Below are positions 58,167 to 64,000 of a DNA stretch of 64,000 bases, piece after piece. The stretch is from Patellaria atrata CBS 101060 (Eukaryota; Ascomycota; Dothideomycetes; Patellariales; Patellariaceae), in the NCBI GenBank assembly GCA_010093705.1, contig MU006093.1, positions 924,849 to 988,848 on the forward strand, written 5' to 3'. How positions within the stretch are numbered: position 1 is the stretch's first letter; every line of letters begins with the position of its first letter. The notes under the pieces are model-generated. The model saw only the letters and a list, made by a program, of their open reading frames with translations, ran no database searches and was not told the origin of the DNA. The translations under genes and the position numbers were made by a program.

Positions 58167-59142
58167 ATGTCTGCATCGCCGTCACCCAAAATGGCGCAAT
58201 CAGAGAAGTCGAAGCCGAGACCTAAAGCTCTCCATGAGTATGTTTGCCCCCGACCCTTCGATTCCTTACCCCATCCTCCCTGTCTCTTATCCCATCCTCC
58301 ATCCTCAAGGGGGTCGAACTTCGTTCTCTTCTAACGGCTCTCTCACTAGGCTTCTCACCCATTCCATGGTAGACCTCTACGTCGGCCCCGAAAACACCCG
58401 CTACATACTGCACGAACGACTTCTATGCTACCATTCGCCTTTCTTCCGCAAGGTTTTCTACTCACCCTCGCGCAAAGCGACTGACAGCAAAGCATTCGGC
58501 TTACCCGACGAGGATGAGACCCCATTTAAGATTTTCGTCGGATGGCTCTATAGCGATAGCATCCGCTCACCAAAGGCTGAGAAAGATCTTGGCGATCTTT
58601 TCGACCTGTACTTAATGGCCGAGAAATGGGGTATCGAAAACCTAATTAGGGACGTGCTACGTATCATCCGTGACTTCTACCGGGAGACGAAGACGTACCC
58701 GGGCTTGCGCCGCGTCCAGTATATCTACGCCAATACCGATGATAGTAGTCCAATGCGTCATCTTCTGGTGAGCAGCATAGCGCGTATGATGACCATTGGG
58801 GAGGGTATCCCGATGCACTGGGATAAAGCACTCAAAAAGAATGGTCAACTCGCCGTGGACATTATCAGGGCTATTCAGGGATGGCGGCTAGAGGAGGAGA
58901 CCGTACCGGACGCGAGAGAAGAGGAACTGGAGGAGATTGAGGTAGATGACCGGAAAAAGAAGCATGTGGAGAGAGAAGCGGAGAAAGAAATAAAGAAGAA
59001 CGAAGAGAACCCGGGGCTGGTGAATGGCGGCAATGAAGAAGAGATGGACCAAGCAGAGCAACAGGAACAGGAACAGGACGACGATGATGAAGACGAGAAA
59101 ACGATGGTTGCATCTGCGTCCACGCACACTTCATCCAACTGA
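58167..59142 (+). CDS. BTB/POZ-domain protein
   Basis: Protein with a BTB/POZ protein-interaction domain, as in many fungal adaptor or nuclear proteins. Two exons, 58167-58237 and 58350-59142, intron 112 bp; 287 aa. The first exon codes a short basic tail (SEKSKPRPKALHE). The BTB fold starts directly after: VDLYVGPENTRYILHERLLC, YHSPFFRKVF, FKIFVGWLYSDSI and LYLMAEKWGIENLIRDVLR. The C-terminus is a long Lys/Glu-rich helix followed by an acidic Gln/Asp/Glu tail. A longer frame starting inside the intron at an ATG at 58240 is open but would replace the good splice site and the domain start, so it is not preferred. Confidence 0.87.
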
Positions 59143-62100
59143 GCGTTTCTTGTTTATTACTTTCTCCGTTGATGATTAGGAAAACCATTAGGCGTTATGA
59201 TCGTGGTTTTGAGCATCTTGCGTTGGGTTTTTGCGTCTTAGCATCATTTGGCGAAAATTGTACCTTTCTTCATCTGGATATCGTCTTTTCTGTAATGTAT
59301 TATCTAACGAACGTCTTATGAATTGTCTCACCTACCTGCCACATCAATAATGAGGGATAATCAACGTGATCGGGGTTCTAGAGATAGCTTTCGCGGTCTA
59401 CTTTGACACATCATGGCCCTCTCGACTCTTAACTTGTGAGTTTCGGATGAAGGGTTGAAAGGACTGTACCTAGGATCAATGTTGTACAGGATGAAACGCG
59501 CGCGCCGCGCGAGAAGTGATCTTAGAGCATAACCCTTGAGTACTCAATATCATGGCACTCGGTGGATAGGGCGTTCACAATGTGTATCGTGTCCTACTTC
59601 TAGCTGGACGTGTAACGTGCAGCTGGTGGCATATCGACATCATATATCTCCTCTACAGCCTCCTGGCGTACAGCCAGCTCTTTGTGGTACGCGGACCTGG
59701 ACATTCAATGCTAACATGTGATTATGTTTGCTGGATCGGAGTATTTGTCAGTACACTAGGATAACCGTTCATGTCATAGATGAGTTCCCAACCCCACGAG
59801 CTCGTTTAGTGAATTGTTCAATCCCTTGTAAGATAGCTCCGTAGTACAAGGAATGTGAAGTAAATGTACGATTGTCAACCAAGGTGGCTTACCGTTCATG
59901 CCCAAAGCTTTCAAGATGAGTTCGAATCTATCGTCGTCTGCGGGCTGTAACATGCCACACAGATATCAGCATCTACCAAATTGACAGCTCTTTTTGTCCA
60001 TAAGCTCTCCAGATCCCCGGGCGCACAAGGGCTTGCAATCCGCTAGACCACCTGCTGGTGAGAACCAAGCACTTATCAGGTCCTGCTGAGGCACGGGTGG
60101 AGCAAATTGGTCCCTGTTGCGACTTATGAGCAACCGAATACGACCGTAATATAGATGCTTGCCTTGAGGAGTTTCACGTGAGATCTTGTCCCTCAGGCAT
60201 GGTCCGTCCGTGGGGGAGCGTATGTTGTTGAACTGCGGTGTGAGGATTAGACCAGCTATGCAGTCACCTAATCTTTGTGAAGTTCCTGAATCATCAACTC
60301 GCATCTCTAGAGTCGAGTTTGAATGTATTAACCAAGGGTTGTGAATGGCCAATAACTGCAGTAAGCTGCTGCGTAGCTATTGTGTAGTGGAGTACTTGAG
60401 TAGAGGCCCCCGACCTTTTTAGCTGTCTGTGCATGCTAGATTGTCTGCTGGAACTGCGTTATACATGTTTACCTACCTTTGCAGTATTTTGCTTTCTACA
60501 ATACAAGTAAGTGCTTGTAGCGTATGGACCTGTTCCGGAACCAGGATCTGAATCTGTGAATTGATCTGGATCGAGACTCATGCACCATCCGCAACGTTTA
60601 TAGGTTTTGTAATGCACTGGACTCTTTTCCACAACGCACCTCTCACATCTACGGCGATACAGTAGAACAGCGTAAATCTTCTATGCGAAGCTTTTAAGCA
60701 AGCTGCAGGGCAGTCGAAAGAGGCTTGCATGACATTAAGTGCCTGCACAAGCTGGTGATCAGGTAGGATGATTGGCCAACAAGATGCTGACGACGAAGGT
60801 GAGAAACAGGCGGAGAGATATGGCTTTAGCCTGTCCCAATAAATGGAGAGGCGAAAGAGGGTCGCTTGGTTGCATCTTACCAGAACCCTTGAATGTCTCG
60901 CTAAAAGAGTTCAGGATCGCGCGTCGGGGAACACGCCAATTCGAGGCAATAGAAAATCCCGTCTTGTTAATTCTGAATTCGAGACTGTAAAAAGAAATTG
61001 AACTTTCGAGATGGAATCTTGGAAAGTCATATATAATTGTGCTGTCATTGCTGTAGCTTATCGATCGAATCTGCAAAAGAACGGGCCGAGTTCATCTATT
61101 TCACGCGTTGTGACTCTATTAAAAGTAGCCGAGATTTAATATCAGTTAACATAAGACGACTTAAGTGAGAGATTTCCGGGATGAGGAATATCGAAATATA
61201 ACGACGTCTGATCTGGATGAAAAAAGAGAATAGAGACGTTTAGGATTGAAGAGTGACTTGGAGACCCAATTGAGAAATGTTCCGAGTTGATAACTTCATC
61301 GAAAGCATTTGTTGGTGTTTCGGACGACTCTCTTCAAAAGTTTGTGGATCGTCAAGAGGTGACCAAGGGTAAGAAACATTTGTGCTGTACTGTACATGTA
61401 CGGCACCTCACGTTATCATATGACGTTTGAACGACGGTTCACCTTTGACAAGATGGATAAAAAGGATGGATTCAATGTTGCGCAACATAGACGAGACGGG
61501 ATGCCGTGTTGTAGGATTCTCATATGAGCATGACCTGGCGGTGATGAGTTGATGAAGTTGGATGAAGCCGTAAAGAAGATCAATTAATCTACAGCATGCC
61601 GAGGCCAGAAAAGAGAGTTAAACCCTGTGCCGATCGACAGACAGCGTCCCTTGGTCCCAGGTCGCGGGAAAAGCGATTGTCGTTGATTTACGGTCGAGGC
61701 TCGAGCAGTTTGATTCTATCCGGGAGATCTAAAAGCTCTTCGCTGCCTCTAATCTCCATTATTATCCGCGGTAAAAGCGGAGTGGGCGAGTACGACAGTT
61801 CAAGGTTGCAATTTTAACGGCGCTTCACAGATCCAGAGGGGGATAGAGAATTGAGAAACACAACAGTGGCAAAAGAATAAAGGGGAATGCAGTTGGAGAA
61901 GAAGAAGCGTCGATAAAGAAGTTCAAACAGTTGTTGTTTGGCGGTGATTTTTAATGCGACAACGGACAAATCAGCTTTGATGTCGCCTGTTTTGGGCGTT
62001 TCATAGCATATACGATTGGTTGAGCGGTGGGATCATCAGCACATAATAGTATCCATCCGGGATTTGGTGAGGAGGATGAGTAAAAGGGTTGGGCGGCTTC

Positions 62101-63538
62101 TGTGTCACTCCCTGTGCATTAGTTTTGCAGCGGAAGAAGTAGTCCTATCGAATTGTCTGCTTATTTAGGGAAAAAAAAAAAAGAAGTGGATGCGGAGCTT
62201 TACTTGATGACTGTGTATACATCTTGTGGGTTATGTGGAACAAGCCGTGAGCGGCATTGAAGGTGCTACAGAGGTACCTACTATAGTTCTACTGCAGGGT
62301 GTTTGTTGTCTAGAAGAATGGGAGATGCGAACTCTTTCTCGCTTGACTTCAAGCAAAAAACATGTTCCATATCTATATCCTGTGATCTTCCTCCGCACAT
62401 CACAGTGGTCCTTTCATTAACGTTTTTAAGGTATATCAATCTGCTCGTCATATTCGCCCCTGCCGTTCTGGTTACGTGCATGAAAAGAGGAAAGAGCGAA
62501 AAACGAGATGGGATGAAAGAGGATGGTGCAACTCAGCGTGTTCGTGTCGGAAAGAACTTGTGAAACGCGCCATTTGACGGATTGTTCCACGAGGGATTGA
62601 GGGGTGATGATTGGTCAACGGGACTGCCACCGGTTCCAGTTCAAGCAAGCACAGACTGTGCCTTCACTCCCTTGGGCTTGAAGAGACGGCACCAGAAGGG
62701 ACCAAAGACCGGCAAAGGGCAACCTGGAAGGCAAGCAAAGCAAGCAACCCTCGCTCCTTCCAAGACCCAAGGCAAGCAACTACGATCTCGCTCACCCATC
62801 ACCGCTGAACAAGCCATAACCCCCCCAAGGACCCCAGCACCCCAGCGCTCACACACGAACAGATCCCCTCCCCATGTCTGCACCTGTCTCAGACTATCGA
62901 AGTCTCAAAGTGTATCAACTGAACTTTCCTCCCATAACCCAGGCTACCCAGCAACCTACCGGCCCTATCTGTTAGGCGTATCCCTCTTCCCATCTCCTCT
63001 CATTTCTTCACTCTTACGCCTCTTCTCCCCCTCATAAAAAACATCAGCACTATCCCCCCAGACTCTGTCCTCCCGTGTGTCTCTCTCTTGATCAGACAAA
63101 GCCTTGCTGTGAGCCATCGTAAACCCTGAGCGCCGCACCAAGCACGCTCCTGGTTTGTCAATAATCAGCCCGATCCTCACTGCTTCAGGTGCTGAGTCCG
63201 TGCCTCATTTATCGCGTCCTGTCCCTCCGTCTCCAGCTTTCTTCCTCCTCCCACCGTCGACACCAGTCACTATTGTTTCGACGCGCACCTCTGTTAAGGA
63301 AACAGTACGCTCATTCTGCGCTATCAACCATCCTAGCGGTGTTGCACAATCGGTCAGGCAGTTCGTTCTGCTGGCTACTAACGCTCCTTTCAACGTCCAG
63401 GCGATAACTGCCTTTCCGTCTCAACTTTTCCATTCCTACGCACGATCTATACACGGAACAACTCAAGTCTCCTACGACATTCTGGGACTACCGTTTACAT
63501 AAACAGTCCACCCTGTCAGTAGAATAATATCATACATC
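59143..63538. other. Largest gene-free stretch, 4.4 kb
   Basis: No exon I can support. Candidate frames at 59966-60352 (minus) and 62582-63037 (+) lack proper starts or family resemblance. CTGTACTGTACATGTAC lies at 61385-61401. An A-run lies at 62169-62182. From about 62640 to 63530 the + strand is C/T-rich with many CCTC/CTTC words, probably the promoter and long leader of the gene starting at 63539. Confidence 0.5.
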
Positions 63539-64000
63539 ATGAGTACCGCTGTTGCTGCTCCACCGGTCTCCGCGCCGCTTGGTCCCCCGCCCATGGATAG
63601 TAATTCCAGAACATATGCCACTATCGCCCCCTCAACGAACCATCAAAATAAGAACGGAAGAACTGGTAGTAATCATTCTTCACCATCTTCCAGTGATAGT
63701 GTCGGGCAAAGGCAATCATCGGACGGTAAACGTTCGCCCAATTCGTAAGCTACCCCATGCTCTTTCTAGGACATTGATACCTTCCCACCCTCTCTATGAA
63801 TTGTCGGCTAATTCATTCTAGAACCAGAACTTCTCATGCACCAAAGATCATTGTGAAAAAAGAACCAACTTCACCAGAACTCCCCACTGCTCGTCACCGA
63901 CCCCGCAAGTTAGATCTATCCGGGAACATGTCCACGAGTCAAGCTACTCTTACTGCCCGACCCTCAGCCCCTCTTACAGGAAAGGAAAGTGCAGGTCTCG
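63539..64000 (+). CDS. 5' part of an unrecognised gene, cut by window edge
   Basis: Two partial exons, 63539-63744 and 63822 to the window edge, with a 77-bp intron that keeps frame. The 128 residues visible are disordered: an Ala/Pro/Ser start (MSTAVAAPPVSAPLGPPP), Ser/Asn-rich text, then a basic stretch HAPKIIVKKEPTSPELP and ARHRPRKLDLSG. Such N-termini are common in fungal kinases and regulators, but no domain has been reached, so no function is given. A very long pyrimidine-rich leader precedes it. Confidence 0.65.

Noticed and set aside
58255-58275. CCTTCGATTCC resembling a tRNA B box
   Set aside because: No A box or cloverleaf arms around it; it lies in the BTB intron.
58234-58349. Unspliced N-terminal extension of the BTB protein
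   Set aside because: The segment has a good donor and acceptor; splicing gives a normal BTB start and an upstream ATG exon in frame.
59966-60352. 128-codon minus frame
   Set aside because: Begins with TTG, no splice signals or family resemblance found.

Overview
The window reads as nuclear DNA of a filamentous ascomycete (Pezizomycotina). Genes are compact and carry short introns, mostly 47-80 bp, with GT..AG ends and CTAAC/CTGAC-like branch sites. Several gene models are typical of this group: a six-exon gpd gene, a Hda1-type deacetylase with an Arb2 tail, an AA11 LPMO, a PHO80/PREG-like cyclin and a fungal-type carboxymuconate cyclase. I cannot fix the class; Leotiomycetes is only an impression. 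Exon coordinates were worked out by hand from splice signals. For every complete gene model the exon lengths sum to a multiple of three.

Left part (1-31 kb) is mostly housekeeping: a DUF202 membrane protein, 6-phosphofructo-2-kinase/fructose-2,6-bisphosphatase, a DUF3074 (START-like) protein, the gamma-tubulin complex subunit Spc97/GCP2 with a convergent low-complexity protein, a secreted HEXXH metalloprotease-like protein, an SDR, a tail-anchored acyl-CoA-binding protein, COX5, gpd, HDA1, an unrecognised 439-aa protein and a cupredoxin-like membrane protein. 

Middle part (31-49 kb) holds a PHO80-like cyclin, a 100-base assembly gap (32604-32703), an unrecognised two-exon gene, an AA11 LPMO, and a group made of a DUF1446/AtuA-like protein divergent from an SDR and followed by a small EthD protein. 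After a 3-kb gene-poor stretch comes a CAP/PR-1 secreted protein. 

Right part (49-64 kb): a mitochondrial-type DUF255/SPATA20 protein is followed by an apparent aromatic-catabolism cluster. This consists of an EthD-EthD-alpha/beta-hydrolase fusion, a 3-carboxy-cis,cis-muconate cyclase (CMLE), and a divergent intradiol ring-cleavage dioxygenase. Together they suggest a ring-cleavage / beta-ketoadipate branch. A BTB protein, a 4.4-kb gene-free stretch and the 5' end of an unrecognised gene close the window.

The most interesting points are the fusion hydrolase and its cluster; two GC-rich, simple-repeat-rich patches that each sit on a convergent gene pair; a 423-bp intron ending in five perfect 11-bp repeats; and scattered GTACAGTAC-type palindromes between genes. 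I saw no transposon, rRNA, tRNA, CRISPR or virus-derived element.
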